Translations under genes and position numbers: made by a program
Notes under the pieces: generated by a model
The model's input: the letters and a program-made list of their open reading frames with translations, nothing else
What the model was told of the DNA's origin: nothing
The model's database searches: none
Part shown: positions 26,824 through 36,422 of the stretch, piece after piece
How positions within the stretch are numbered: the stretch's first letter is position 1
How the letters are laid out: every line of letters starts with the position of its first letter
Assembly (NCBI GenBank): GCA_963846885.1
Contig: CAWJXS010000009.1
Coordinates: 1-64,000, forward strand
From: RPQJ01 sp963846885
GTDB lineage: Bacteria > Pseudomonadota > Gammaproteobacteria > Steroidobacterales > Steroidobacteraceae
Reading direction: 5' to 3'
Length of the DNA stretch: 64,000 bases

Positions 26824-27614
26824 GTTCGCTGCTGCGCGTCGAAGGCGCAAGCGTGCGCTACGTGCTGCGCGGAGGCGGCTTGTTGGCGCCGGTGCGTCAC
26901 CTCGATGCCCTGCAGGATGTATCGATCGAGATTCCCGCAGGCGGCCGCCTCGGTGTCGTCGGCGAGTCGGGCTCCGGCAAGTCGACGCTGGCGCGCGTGG
27001 TCCTCGGCCTGGTACGTGCCGCCGCGGGGCGGGTGCTGTGGCAGGAACGCCCGGTCGATTACGACGATGCCGCAGCCATGCGGGCGCTGCGACGCGAGAT
27101 GCAGGTCGTGTTCCAGGATCCGTTCGGCAGCCTCGATCCGCGCATGACGGCGGGCGAGGCGGTGGGCGAGGCGTTGCAGGCGCTCGCCGGGCCGGTGCCG
27201 TCCGTGGCGGCGCAGGATCGCATCATGGCCGCCCTGGCCGAAGTCGGGCTGGCGCCTTCGTTGGCCAACCGGTATCCACACCAGCTGAGCGGCGGCCAGT
27301 GCCAGCGCGTCGCCATCGCGCGCGCGACCATCGCGCGGCCGCGCCTGCTGGTCTGCGACGAGGCCGTGAGTGCGCTCGACGTGTCGGTGCAGGCACAGAT
27401 CGTCAATCTGCTGCACGAGCTCAGCGAACGGCATGCCATGTCATTGCTGTTCATCAGTCACAACCTGGCGGTGGTGCGTCACCTGTGTGATCACGTGGCG
27501 GTGCTGCAGCGCGGTCGCGTGGTGGAGCAGGGGGCGCGTGCCGCGATCTTCGACGCACCGCAGGCGCAGTACACGCGCGACTTGCTGGCTGCCGTACCCC
27601 GGCTTCCGTCCTGA
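26820..27614 (+). CDS. Peptide-type ABC transporter ATPase, OppF/DppF-like, short
   Basis: Second ATPase of the transporter. GTG 26820 overlaps the previous stop (GTGA) and has a strong GGAGGA upstream, so it is preferred to the earlier in-frame start at 26784. The 264-residue product has Walker A GESGSGKSTLARV, signature LSGGQCQRVAIARA (Cys where Arg or Lys is usual) and Walker B LLVCDEAVSALDVS. It ends soon after the nucleotide-binding domain (YTRDLLAAVPRLPS), lacking the cysteine-rich C-terminal extension that many OppF proteins have. Confidence 0.92.
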
Positions 27615-27623
27615 GGCGTCACC

Positions 27624-28157
27624 ATGACTGCACAACCGCGATTCCCGGCCTGGTTGCCCGTCGCTGCATTGCTGTTCTCGGCGGCGCACCTGGCCTTCGA
27701 GCATTTCAATGGCGGCGTGCAAAGCCACCACCTGCTGCAGCGCGCAGACATGCCGTCGATCTCGAACTGGCTCGGCCTCGCGATCCTGCCGCTGCTCGGC
27801 GTCGTGCTCGGCCTGCGGCTCCGTGCGCAACCAGTGTCTGCGGGCCCGGCAGGCATACCACGCACGATCCTCGTCGCATTCGCCGTCGCGCTGCTGTACG
27901 GCGCGGCCCTTGCCGTGTCGTTCGAGCTCGGTCCCAACGCCTTTACGTCAGTCGCCTTCTTCGGTCTCTTCGTGTGTGCGCTGGCGTTTCCCGTGTATCG
28001 CGCCGAGTACATCCTGGGTTTCGTCGTTGGCATGACGTTCACCTTCGGAGCCGTGATCCCGCTGCTCATCGCCCTGGTGGTCGGCACCGTGTCGCTGGTG
28101 GCGCGCTATTGCTTCCGTGCGGTGGCAAGGGTGGTTCGCGGCAGGCGGGTTCCGTAG
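27624..28157 (+). CDS. Small integral membrane protein, function unknown
   Basis: 177-residue protein of unrecognised family with about five hydrophobic segments: WLPVAALLFSAAHLAF, LGLAILPLLGVVLGL, ILVAFAVALLYGAALAV, FTSVAFFGLFVCALAFPV and MTFTFGAVIPLLIALVVGTV. It begins 9 bp after the ABC transporter ATPase and shares its direction, so it could be the last gene of that operon. The loop containing EHFNGGVQSHHLLQRADM between the first two helices is the only polar stretch of note. No function can be given. Confidence 0.8.
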   Translation: MTAQPRFPAWLPVAALLFSAAHLAFEHFNGGVQSHHLLQRADMPSISNWLGLAILPLLGVVLGLRLRAQPVSAGPAGIPRTILVAFAVALLYGAALAVSFELGPNAFTSVAFFGLFVCALAFPVYRAEYILGFVVGMTFTFGAVIPLLIALVVGTVSLVARYCFRAVARVVRGRRVP

Positions 28158-28209
28158 GGGATTCCCGCGGTTGGCAGCCGCCCGCGGCCTGTGTTTATCT
28201 GCCATCCGC

Positions 28210-28935
28210 ATGAACGCCGAACTCCAACTGCTGATGCTGACCGCGGTGGCGATCGGCTTCGTGCACACGGTCGTCGGGCCGGACCACTACCTGCCGTTCG
28301 TCGCGATGGCGAAAGCCCGCAACTGGACCCGCCGCAAGACGATGCTGGTGACCGCCGTGTGCGGCGTGGGCCACGTGCTGGGCTCGGTCGTCATCGGCCT
28401 GGTCGGCATCGTGCTCGGCGCGTCATTGCACCGGCTCGAGTGGTTCGAAGGCCTGCGCGGCGACCTGGCCGCCTGGGCCCTGATCGCGTTCGGACTGGTC
28501 TACATGGCCTGGGGCTTGAAGCAGGCCTGGCGCAGCCGCCGGCACGCCCACGAGCACGTGCATGCCGACGGCACGCGTCACCGCCATGATCACGGCCACC
28601 ACACCCGCGACGAGCACGCGCACGTCCATATCGCGCTCGACACCGACAATATCCGCAGCATCACTCCGTGGGCCCTGTTCGTCATCTTCATCCTGGGTCC
28701 CTGCGAGGCCCTGATCCCGCTGCTGATGTACCCGGCCTCGCAGCACAGCTGGTGGGGGCTCGGCATGGTGGTCTTCGCGTTTGGCGCGACGACGCTCGCA
28801 ACGATGATGAGCATCGTCTACCTGGCCACGCGCGGGCTCGAGCGCCTGCCGCTGGCGTCCGCCGAGCGTTACGTCCATGCCCTGGCCGGCGCCGCCCTCA
28901 GCCTTTGCGGAGTGGGCATCGTCCTCGGCCTCTGA
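28210..28935 (+). CDS. NicO/UreH-like metal permease with His-rich cytoplasmic loop
   Basis: Membrane protein of the nickel/cobalt transporter (NicO/RcnA/UreH) or related TauE-like type. The 241-residue product has an early HTVVGPDHYLPF motif resembling the H-x5-D-H signature of nickel/cobalt permeases, about six membrane helices, and a central loop (about residues 115-140) in which roughly half of the residues are histidine. Such loops bind Ni, Co or Zn in RcnA-type exporters. The frame is open from 28117, but ATG 28210 gives the expected membrane-protein N-terminus. Metal efflux or supply is inference; no urease or hydrogenase genes are nearby. Confidence 0.82.
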   Translation: MNAELQLLMLTAVAIGFVHTVVGPDHYLPFVAMAKARNWTRRKTMLVTAVCGVGHVLGSVVIGLVGIVLGASLHRLEWFEGLRGDLAAWALIAFGLVYMAWGLKQAWRSRRHAHEHVHADGTRHRHDHGHHTRDEHAHVHIALDTDNIRSITPWALFVIFILGPCEALIPLLMYPASQHSWWGLGMVVFAFGATTLATMMSIVYLATRGLERLPLASAERYVHALAGAALSLCGVGIVLGL

Positions 28936-28939
28936 CTGG

Positions 28940-28948
28940 TGCGATAAT
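28940..28948 (+). promoter_or_regulatory. Extended -10 promoter element for alaA
   Basis: TGCGATAAT fits an extended -10 (TGn followed by GATAAT) 45 bp before the alaA start, just after the preceding stop codon. Confidence 0.45.
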
Positions 28949-28993
28949 CGCAGGCTGAACCCTCCCCAGTTCAGCCCGACAGGCCTCGCGACC

Positions 28994-30262
28994 ATGTCCA
29001 CCCGTTCCGTCCGTCCCAGCCCCGGTCTCGCCAACGTCCGCTACGAGATCCGCGGCAAGCTCGCCCGTCGCGCCCAGGAAATGGAGCGCATGGGTTACGA
29101 CATCGTCTCGCTGAACATCGGCAACCCGGGTGCCTTCGGTTTCCGCACGCCCGAGACGATGCGCCTGGCAATGATCGAGAACCTGCGGGCCGCCGAAGGC
29201 TACTGCCACCAGAAGGGGATCTTCCCGGCTCGTGAAGCCGTCGTGATGCAGCAGCAGGAGCGGGGCGTGCGCGGGGTGACGGCCGACGACGTCTTCATCG
29301 GCAACGGCGTCAGCGAACTCATCGACCTCACGCTGCGGGCCTTGCTCGCCGCGGACGAGGAGGTGCTGGTGCCAAGCCCCGACTATCCGTTGTGGACGGC
29401 GGCGGTCAACCTGAACCGCGGCAAGGCGGTGCATTATCCCTGCCGGCCCGAGCACGGCTTCGTGCCCGACCCGGAAGAGATCGAGTCGCTGATCACGAAG
29501 CGCACGCGCGCCATCGTCGTGATCAATCCCAACAACCCGACCGGCGCGGTCTATCCGCGCGCGACGCTCGAAGCGATCGCCCGCATTGCCGAGAAGCACC
29601 ACCTGGTGGTGTTCGCCGACGAAATCTACGACCAGATGACGTACGACGGCGCCGAGTTCGTGCCCATGGCCACGCTCGTCCAGCACTCGCTGTGCTGCAC
29701 GATGAGCGGTCTCTCCAAGGTGTACCGCGCCTGTGGCTACCGCGTGGGGTGGGCGTCGTTCTCGGGTGACCTCGAGAATTCGCGCGAGTACCTGTCGGCG
29801 CTCGAACTGCTGTCGTCATTGCGCCTCTGCAGCAACGTGGCGGGCCAGTGGGCGGTGCAGACGGCGCTCGGGGGCTACCAGAGCGTCAAGGAGCTGGTGC
29901 GCCCCGGCGGACGGCTCTACGAGTCCCGCAGGGCCATCATCGACGCCGTCGCCCGCAGCAAGTACCTGACGCTGACGCCGCCGCGTGGGGCGCTGTACGC
30001 CTTCGTCGGCGTGGATACCCAGCGCCTGCCCGGGTTCGACGACCGCCGGTTCGCCATGGACCTGCTCGAGCACAAGCACGTGCTGGTCGCGCCGGGCACC
30101 AGCTTCAACGTGTCGTACAACACGCATTTCCGCGTCACCAACCTGCCCGAACCCGACGTGCTGGCCGACGTGTTCAGCCGCATGGAAGAACTGCTGGACA
30201 ACTACGCGGCCGGCGACCAGCCCGTGTCGCGGCCCACGCCGCTGCGCGCGGTCGAAGTCTGA
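28994..30262 (+). CDS. alaA: Alanine-synthesising aminotransferase AlaA-like
   Basis: PLP-dependent class I aminotransferase that makes alanine from pyruvate and glutamate. The 422-residue product shows NPNNPTGAVYPR, FADEIYDQMTYDG and the PLP-lysine block MSGLSKVYRACGYRVGW. The N-terminus (SPGLANVRYEIRGKLARRAQ, then LNIGNPGAFGF) matches AlaA of E. coli, which is about 405 residues. The frame extends upstream to 28877, but that part overlaps the previous gene; ATG 28994 follows a promoter-like TGCGATAAT. It is probably monocistronic. Confidence 0.92.
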   Translation: MSTRSVRPSPGLANVRYEIRGKLARRAQEMERMGYDIVSLNIGNPGAFGFRTPETMRLAMIENLRAAEGYCHQKGIFPAREAVVMQQQERGVRGVTADDVFIGNGVSELIDLTLRALLAADEEVLVPSPDYPLWTAAVNLNRGKAVHYPCRPEHGFVPDPEEIESLITKRTRAIVVINPNNPTGAVYPRATLEAIARIAEKHHLVVFADEIYDQMTYDGAEFVPMATLVQHSLCCTMSGLSKVYRACGYRVGWASFSGDLENSREYLSALELLSSLRLCSNVAGQWAVQTALGGYQSVKELVRPGGRLYESRRAIIDAVARSKYLTLTPPRGALYAFVGVDTQRLPGFDDRRFAMDLLEHKHVLVAPGTSFNVSYNTHFRVTNLPEPDVLADVFSRMEELLDNYAAGDQPVSRPTPLRAVEV

Positions 30263-30361
30263 AGTTGCGGACTTACCTGAATAGTCATCGATAACCATCA
30301 GATAAATAAGGAAATAGCGACCGTCCACGATGACGAGCTCGCGGTTGGCACGACGTACGTC

Positions 30362-32977
30362 GTGCCCACTCGGCGTCTTGCCCATTTCCTGCGTGCCCGC
30401 CATGACGCCGCCTGCCTGGCACTGGGACGCACCGTCTGGCGCACGCCCGAGGTGCTCACCTGGCAGGAACTGCTGCACCGGGGATTCGAGGCGGACCGGG
30501 TCAAGGGTCGCACCACGGCCCGCTGGTTACCCGCGAGCCACGCCAGGCTCGTCTGGGAACGGCTGGTCCGTGACGGCCTGCTGCTCACGCCCGTGTTGTC
30601 CCCAGCCGGCCTCGGCGAGGTCGCCTACCGTTCCTGGAACCTGTTGCACCAGTACCGCATCCCGGACACCGCGCTCGACGCTGGCGCGGGGCCCGAGGTG
30701 GCCGCCTTTGCGGAGTGGGTCGGTGCTTACCGGAGCTGGCTGCGCCAGGGCGACTGGCTCGATCCCGCGCAGGCGGCGGCCGCGCTCGGCCCGCTGCCGA
30801 CTGACACGCCCCTGGTCTTGCTCGGCTTCGACCGCCTGACACCGGAGCAGGCGGCCTTCGTCGAATCGCAGCGGGTGGCAGGCGTGCCGGTCTCGCTGGG
30901 CGAGCCGTTGGCCGATGACGCTGGATTGAGCGCGGTGGTCGTCGAATGCAACGACTTCGAGGCCGAACTGGCGACTGCCGCGCGATGGGCCGCAACCCGG
31001 TTGCAGGCCGAACCTGCGTCGCGGCTGGCGCTCGTCGTGCCCGACCTCGATCGCGAGCGCAAGCGAGTGCGGCGCGTGCTCGACCGCGTGCTCGTGCCGG
31101 GCGCGGCGCTCACCGCCGGGCCCGCGCCGGAGTCGCATGCCTATGAACTCGCCGCGGCGCGTCCGCTCGTCGAACGTCCGCTGGTGGCTGCCGCCCTCGG
31201 CTGGCTCGAGGCAGTCGCGCGCCCCGCCGAACTCGCGGTCGTGAGCAGCCTGCTGCTTGGACCGTACGACGGCGCGGCGGCGCCCGAAGCGCATGCCCGC
31301 GCCGAACTCGACGTCGAATTGCGGCGCACGGCGTTGCCGCAGCCCGGACTCGCCCGCGTCGCGAGCGAGGCCCGGCGCCTGGGCTGTCCGCAGACTGCCG
31401 AGCGCATCGAAGGCGCGCTCGAGCGGACCCGGTCATGGAGCGGGCCACGCCTGCCCAGCCTGTGGGCCGCCGAGTTCGCGGCGTTGCTGCGCGACCTGGG
31501 CTGGCCCGGCGTGGAGCCGACCAGCGCAGAGCACCAGGCGACGCAGCGCTGGCAGGCGCTGCTGGGTGAGTTCGGCGCGAGCGACGACATTGCGGGCCCG
31601 CTGCGGCTTGGCGCGGCATTGAGCCAGTTGCGCGCGCTCGCCACGGACACGGCGTTCGAGCCGCAGGAGATCGCGGCGCCGCTGCTGGTGATCGATGCGG
31701 AAACGGCCACGGGCATGCACTTCGACGCGCTGTGGATCTGCGGCCTCGATGCGGCGCGCTGGCCGCCACCTGCGACGCCCGACCCGTTCCTGCCGCGCGA
31801 ATGGCAGGCGCGGCAACGAGTGCCGGGGGCGACGGCCGCGGTGAACGAACAGGCCGCGCAGCGCACGCTGCTGCGGTTGTCGCACGCGGCACCCACGGTG
31901 TTCTGCAGCGTGCCGCGCTTCGAGGACGAGGCGCCGTTGTTGCCGAGTGCACTGGTGGCAGGCTTGCCGCGCGCAGGCGAACTCGCGTTGTGGACAGGGA
32001 TCGACGCAACCCAGTCGCAGTTCCTCGCGCGGCCGCCGCTCGTGACAACCTTCGACGGCCAGCTGCCGGCATTTGCGGAGCACGAGGTGGTCAAGGGCGG
32101 CACGCGGCTGCTCGACCTGCAATCGGCGTGTCCGTTCCGGGCAGCGGTCGAACTGCGTCTTGGTGGGCGGCCACTGGAAGATGCAGTCGCCGGCATCGCA
32201 CCGACCGAGCGCGGCAAGCTGTTGCACGACGTGCTCGAGGCCTTCTGGCGAGAAGTGCGCGACCAGGCGACGCTGGCGGCGATGTCGCCTGCAGCGCGCG
32301 CGGATCGCGTCCGCGCGTTGACGGTCGCGGTCCTCACGCCATTGCGCGCGACGGCCGACGACCTGCGCAGCCGGCTGCTCGACCTCGAGCAGGGCTGGCT
32401 CGAGGCGCGCGTGCTCGACCTGATCGCCCGTGACCTCGAGCGCGAGCCGTTCACGGTCGTGCAGACCGAGGCGGAATGCAGCGTCGATGTCGGCGGCGTG
32501 CAGGTCCGCGTCAAGCTCGATCGCGTGGACCGGCTCGCGGATGGCAGTCACGCGGTCATCGACTACAAGACCGGTGCGAATGCCAGGCCGGCGGCCTGGA
32601 TGGGCGAGCGCCCGGAGTCGCCGCAGCTGCCACTGTATGTGCGCGTCGTCGGGCCGGAGCAGGTGAGCGCCGTGGCCTTCGCCGTCGTTCGCAAAGGCAA
32701 CACCGGCTACGCGGGCATCGCGCGCGACGGCGCGCCATTTGCGGGACTCAAGCCGTTTGATCGGGCCAAAGCGCCGTTCAAGGAGTACGCCGACTGGGAC
32801 GCGCTGATGCGTGAATGGCAACGCCGGCTCGACGTGATCGCACGTGAGCACGCGGCCGGCGATGCGCGCCTCGCGCCGAACCCCACGCAAGCGTGCCGCT
32901 ACTGTCATTTGCCGGGACTGTGCCGGTCCGGCCAGGCGTTCCTCGAAGCAGAGGAGGCCGACGATGCAACCGGCTGA
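30362..32977 (+). CDS. AddB-like PD-(D/E)XK nuclease, double-strand-break repair
   Basis: Large inactivated-helicase/nuclease protein paired with the AddA-like helicase downstream. From GTG 30362 the product is 871 residues. The C-terminal nuclease shows VKLDRVDRL and VIDYKTG (PD-(D/E)XK), and cysteines C590, C845, C848 and C854 (SACPFRAA; CRYCHLPGLC) fit the iron-sulphur staple of AddB-type nucleases. Similarity to AddB is in architecture; proteobacterial members are often just called probable DNA repair proteins. The frame continues upstream to 30281 with coding-like GTTYVVPTRRLA, where VP is already past GTG 30362, and no ATG, GTG or TTG is available there. The true start is therefore uncertain. 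Confidence 0.85.
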   Translation: MPTRRLAHFLRARHDAACLALGRTVWRTPEVLTWQELLHRGFEADRVKGRTTARWLPASHARLVWERLVRDGLLLTPVLSPAGLGEVAYRSWNLLHQYRIPDTALDAGAGPEVAAFAEWVGAYRSWLRQGDWLDPAQAAAALGPLPTDTPLVLLGFDRLTPEQAAFVESQRVAGVPVSLGEPLADDAGLSAVVVECNDFEAELATAARWAATRLQAEPASRLALVVPDLDRERKRVRRVLDRVLVPGAALTAGPAPESHAYELAAARPLVERPLVAAALGWLEAVARPAELAVVSSLLLGPYDGAAAPEAHARAELDVELRRTALPQPGLARVASEARRLGCPQTAERIEGALERTRSWSGPRLPSLWAAEFAALLRDLGWPGVEPTSAEHQATQRWQALLGEFGASDDIAGPLRLGAALSQLRALATDTAFEPQEIAAPLLVIDAETATGMHFDALWICGLDAARWPPPATPDPFLPREWQARQRVPGATAAVNEQAAQRTLLRLSHAAPTVFCSVPRFEDEAPLLPSALVAGLPRAGELALWTGIDATQSQFLARPPLVTTFDGQLPAFAEHEVVKGGTRLLDLQSACPFRAAVELRLGGRPLEDAVAGIAPTERGKLLHDVLEAFWREVRDQATLAAMSPAARADRVRALTVAVLTPLRATADDLRSRLLDLEQGWLEARVLDLIARDLEREPFTVVQTEAECSVDVGGVQVRVKLDRVDRLADGSHAVIDYKTGANARPAAWMGERPESPQLPLYVRVVGPEQVSAVAFAVVRKGNTGYAGIARDGAPFAGLKPFDRAKAPFKEYADWDALMREWQRRLDVIAREHAAGDARLAPNPTQACRYCHLPGLCRSGQAFLEAEEADDATG

Positions 32978-35900
32978 CCTGCTGCGTGCCGACGCGCTCG
33001 CGCGCGCGACCGCGCTCGACGTGACGCGCAGCTTCATCGTCCAGGCGCCGGCCGGTTCGGGCAAGACGGAGCTGCTGACGCAGCGCTTCCTCGCGCTGCT
33101 CGCCGTCGTCGAATGGCCGGAAGCGCTGCTCGCCATCACCTTCACGCGCAAGGCCGCGGCCGAAATGCGCAATCGCATCCTGGAGGCGCTGCGCCAGTGC
33201 GGCGATGCCAGCTCGAAACTGCGACCCGAGACTCGGGCGCTTGCACGGCGCGTGCTGGAAGTGGACGCACGGCTGCAGTGGGGCCTGTTGCGCAATCCCA
33301 GCCGGCTGCGCGTGCTGACCATCGACTCGCTCAACCAGTCGCTCGCGCGGCGCCTGCCGGTGCTGTCGGGGCTCGGCGCGGGGCTCGGCATCGACGAGGA
33401 CGGCAGCAAGCTCCACGAACTGGCAGCCGAGCGGCTGTTGTCGCACCTGCCGTCCGACGATCCGCGCACCAGCGAGGCGGTCGCGGTGCTGCTCGAGCAT
33501 CTCGACAACAACGTCGGCAAGCTGCTCGAGCTCGTGAGCGGCATGCTCGCGCGCCGCGAAGCCTGGTTGCCGGTGCTGCCGTCCGACGTGACTGCGTACG
33601 GCCAGGAGGGCGACGTGCGGGCAACGCTCGAGGCAAGTCGCGCCGCGGTGATCACGGCGCACCTCGAGCGACTGACCCAGGCCTTTCCGCCGCTGCTGCT
33701 CGCCGAACTCTGCGGCCATGCGCAAGGCGCCGCGCAGGTGCTCGCCGCGAACGGCAAGGAATCATTGATCCGCCAGTGTGGCGCCGGCGTGCCGGGCCCC
33801 GCGGTTGCCGACGTCGCGCACTGGCAGGGACTCGCCGAGTTCCTGCTGACCAAGGACAAGAAAGGCCAGCTGCGCAAGAGTTTCACGGTCGCCGTCGGTG
33901 TGTTGCCCAAGGATCCGCGGCGGCCGGAGCTTGCGGCGCTGAAGCAGCGCATCGAAGCCGCGGTCGAAGAGTTGGCGCGCCACGAGGACGCGATCGAGTT
34001 GCTCGCGGCTGCACGGACGCTGCCACCTGCCGTTTACGAGGACGCCGAATGGCGCGTGCTGCGCTCGCTGTTGCTGGTGCTGCGGCTGGCGGCGGGCGAA
34101 TTGAAGGCCGCGTTCGCGGAGCGCAAGGCGGCCGACTACCCGGAATTCGCAGCAGCGGCACGGCAGTCGCTGGGCACGGCCGAGGAGCCGACCGACACCG
34201 CGCTGGCACTCGATGCCACGCTCAAGCACGTGCTGGTCGACGAGTTCCAGGACACGTCCGAAGCGCAGGTGCAGCTGCTCGAGAGCCTCACCGCGGGCTG
34301 GACGCCGGACGATGGACGAACACTGTTTGCAGTCGGCGATCCCATGCAGTCGATCTACCGCTTCCGCAATGCAGAGGTGGGGCTGTTCCTCCACGTGCGT
34401 GACCACGGTCTCGGCGCGCTGCAGCTGGAGCCGCTGACGCTGCGCGTCAATTTCCGGTCGACGCAGCCCCTGGTCGCGTGGGTCAACGAGTGCTTCTCGC
34501 GCGTGCTGCCGGACCGCGACGATCTCCTGCGCGGCGCCGTGCAGTTTGCCGAGAGCGTCGCCAGCGAGCACGCGGGCGCGGAGGGCGGCGTGCACGTGCA
34601 TGCCTTCCTGCGCCGCAGCCGGCGTTTCGAGGCCGAGACTGTCGCTGACATCGTCGAGCGCCGGCTCGGCGAAACCACGGACGCGCGCGTGGCGATACTC
34701 GTGCAGGGGCGCAGTCACCTGCTCGACATCGTGGCGGAGCTGGTGCGCCGCGGCATTCCATTCCAGGCGACTGACATCGATCCGCTGGGCGAGCGTCCCG
34801 CGGTGCTCGACCTGCTCGCGCTGACACGCGCGCTGGCGCACCTCGGTGACCGCGCGGCGTGGCTCGCCGTGCTGCGTGCACCGTGGTGCGGACTGCGCCT
34901 GGCCGACTGCCTCGCGGTCCTGGGCGACGACCGCCGCGCCACCACGCTCGGCTTGCTGCAGGACGCCTCGCGCCGCGACCGGCTCGATGCCGCACCACGG
35001 GCGCGGCTCGAGCGTTGCCTGCCCGTGTTCGAACAAGCGCTGCTCGAGCGCCGGCAACTCGGGCTGCGCGACGCAGTGGAACGCGCCTGGCATGCGCTCG
35101 GTGGCCCCGCCACGCTGGCCGTCGAGCGCGACATCGACGAGGCGCGCGCGTACCTGGACGCGCTGGGCGACGTCGAGGCGGAAGCGCCGGGCGCCCCGGT
35201 CGACCTCGCACGCCTGGGCGAGGCCCTGCAGGAACTTTATGCACCTGCGCGACCGCAACCCGGCACGCGCGTCGAACTGCTGACGATCCACAAGTCGAAG
35301 GGCCTGCAATTCGACACGGTGATCGTGCCCGGCCTCGACCGCATCGGCGGCTCCGACACGCCGCCGCTGCTGCGCTGGCTGAAGGTGCCGGGGCAGGCTG
35401 AGCCCAGCCTGCTGATCGCGCCGATCGCTGCGACCGGTTCCGACGAGGGCAATCCGCTGCACGCGTGGCTGGGGCGCCTGGAACGCGACAAGCTGTTGCA
35501 GGAAAAGCGCCGGCTGCTGTACGTCGCTGCCACGCGGGCCGAACGATCACTGCACCTGCTGGGATCGTGCGCGGTGGATGCCGACCCGCAGACCGGCGCG
35601 CACAAAGTGCGGGTGCCCAACCAGGCGTCCGCGCTCGGGCTGCTTTGGCAGGACCCGCGTTTCCCCGCGGCCTTCGCGCAGCGGCTCGACGATGTCGATG
35701 CCATCGTGGGCGATGACGGCCCGGGTATTCCGCGCGATCCCATCCTGCGCTACCTGCCGGACGGCTGGCGCGTGCCTGCGCTGCCGGCGGCGCCCGCCAT
35801 CGAAGTGCGCAACCTTGCTCGCGCGACGACGCCGGCCTCCGTCGAGTTCGACTGGGCGTCGGAGACGGCGCGCCATGTCGGCACGGTGGTCCATCGCGAA

Positions 35901-36401
35901 CTGCAGTTGCATGCGCGCGGCGAGGGCGTGGCGCCGACGAGCGACTCGATTCGTCGCGCGTTGTTGCGTCGCTTCGCCGCTGCGCTCGCCGAGCTCGGCG
36001 TCCCGCACGAGCGGCGCGATGCGGCCTCCGCCCGGGTATTGCACGCGCTGAACCTGACGCTGGCCGACGAACGCGGTCAGTGGCTGCTGCGCGCGTCGCA
36101 CCGCGACGCGCAGAGCGAGCTGGCGCTCACGGGCGTGCTCGACCGCGAAGTCGTCAGCGTCATCGTCGACCGCACGTTCGTCGACGCCGCTGGCACGCGC
36201 TGGATCGTCGACTACAAGAGCAGCAGTCACGAAGGCGCGCGACTCGAGGAGTTCCTGGACAGCGAACGCGAGCGCTACCGGGGTCAGCTCGAGCGTTACG
36301 CCCGGCTGCTGCGTGGTCTCGGTGACGAGCCGATCAGGCTGGGGCTGTACTTTCCGTTGCTGTCGGCGTGGCGCGAGTGGGAAGCCAGCGGCAATGCGTG
36401 A
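32964..36401 (+). CDS. AddA/RecB-like UvrD-family helicase-nuclease
   Basis: ATP-dependent helicase with C-terminal nuclease that processes DNA ends for recombination. The 1145-residue protein has Walker A QAPAGSGKTELL, motif Ia TFTRKAAAEM, Walker B LVDEFQDTSEAQ, GDPMQSIYRFRNA, motif IV VNFRST, motif V TIHKSKGLQFDTV and motif VI LYVAATRAERSL. Near the end LTGVLDREV and IVDYKSSS, then GQLERYARLL, mark a RecB-type nuclease. ATG 32964 has GAGGAGG upstream and overlaps the AddB-like gene by 14 bp, so both are co-translated. Whether the organism also has RecBCD cannot be seen here. Confidence 0.93.
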   Translation: MQPADLLRADALARATALDVTRSFIVQAPAGSGKTELLTQRFLALLAVVEWPEALLAITFTRKAAAEMRNRILEALRQCGDASSKLRPETRALARRVLEVDARLQWGLLRNPSRLRVLTIDSLNQSLARRLPVLSGLGAGLGIDEDGSKLHELAAERLLSHLPSDDPRTSEAVAVLLEHLDNNVGKLLELVSGMLARREAWLPVLPSDVTAYGQEGDVRATLEASRAAVITAHLERLTQAFPPLLLAELCGHAQGAAQVLAANGKESLIRQCGAGVPGPAVADVAHWQGLAEFLLTKDKKGQLRKSFTVAVGVLPKDPRRPELAALKQRIEAAVEELARHEDAIELLAAARTLPPAVYEDAEWRVLRSLLLVLRLAAGELKAAFAERKAADYPEFAAAARQSLGTAEEPTDTALALDATLKHVLVDEFQDTSEAQVQLLESLTAGWTPDDGRTLFAVGDPMQSIYRFRNAEVGLFLHVRDHGLGALQLEPLTLRVNFRSTQPLVAWVNECFSRVLPDRDDLLRGAVQFAESVASEHAGAEGGVHVHAFLRRSRRFEAETVADIVERRLGETTDARVAILVQGRSHLLDIVAELVRRGIPFQATDIDPLGERPAVLDLLALTRALAHLGDRAAWLAVLRAPWCGLRLADCLAVLGDDRRATTLGLLQDASRRDRLDAAPRARLERCLPVFEQALLERRQLGLRDAVERAWHALGGPATLAVERDIDEARAYLDALGDVEAEAPGAPVDLARLGEALQELYAPARPQPGTRVELLTIHKSKGLQFDTVIVPGLDRIGGSDTPPLLRWLKVPGQAEPSLLIAPIAATGSDEGNPLHAWLGRLERDKLLQEKRRLLYVAATRAERSLHLLGSCAVDADPQTGAHKVRVPNQASALGLLWQDPRFPAAFAQRLDDVDAIVGDDGPGIPRDPILRYLPDGWRVPALPAAPAIEVRNLARATTPASVEFDWASETARHVGTVVHRELQLHARGEGVAPTSDSIRRALLRRFAAALAELGVPHERRDAASARVLHALNLTLADERGQWLLRASHRDAQSELALTGVLDREVVSVIVDRTFVDAAGTRWIVDYKSSSHEGARLEEFLDSERERYRGQLERYARLLRGLGDEPIRLGLYFPLLSAWREWEASGNA

Positions 36402-36422
36402 TCGCGCTGCCGCGACCGTGCG

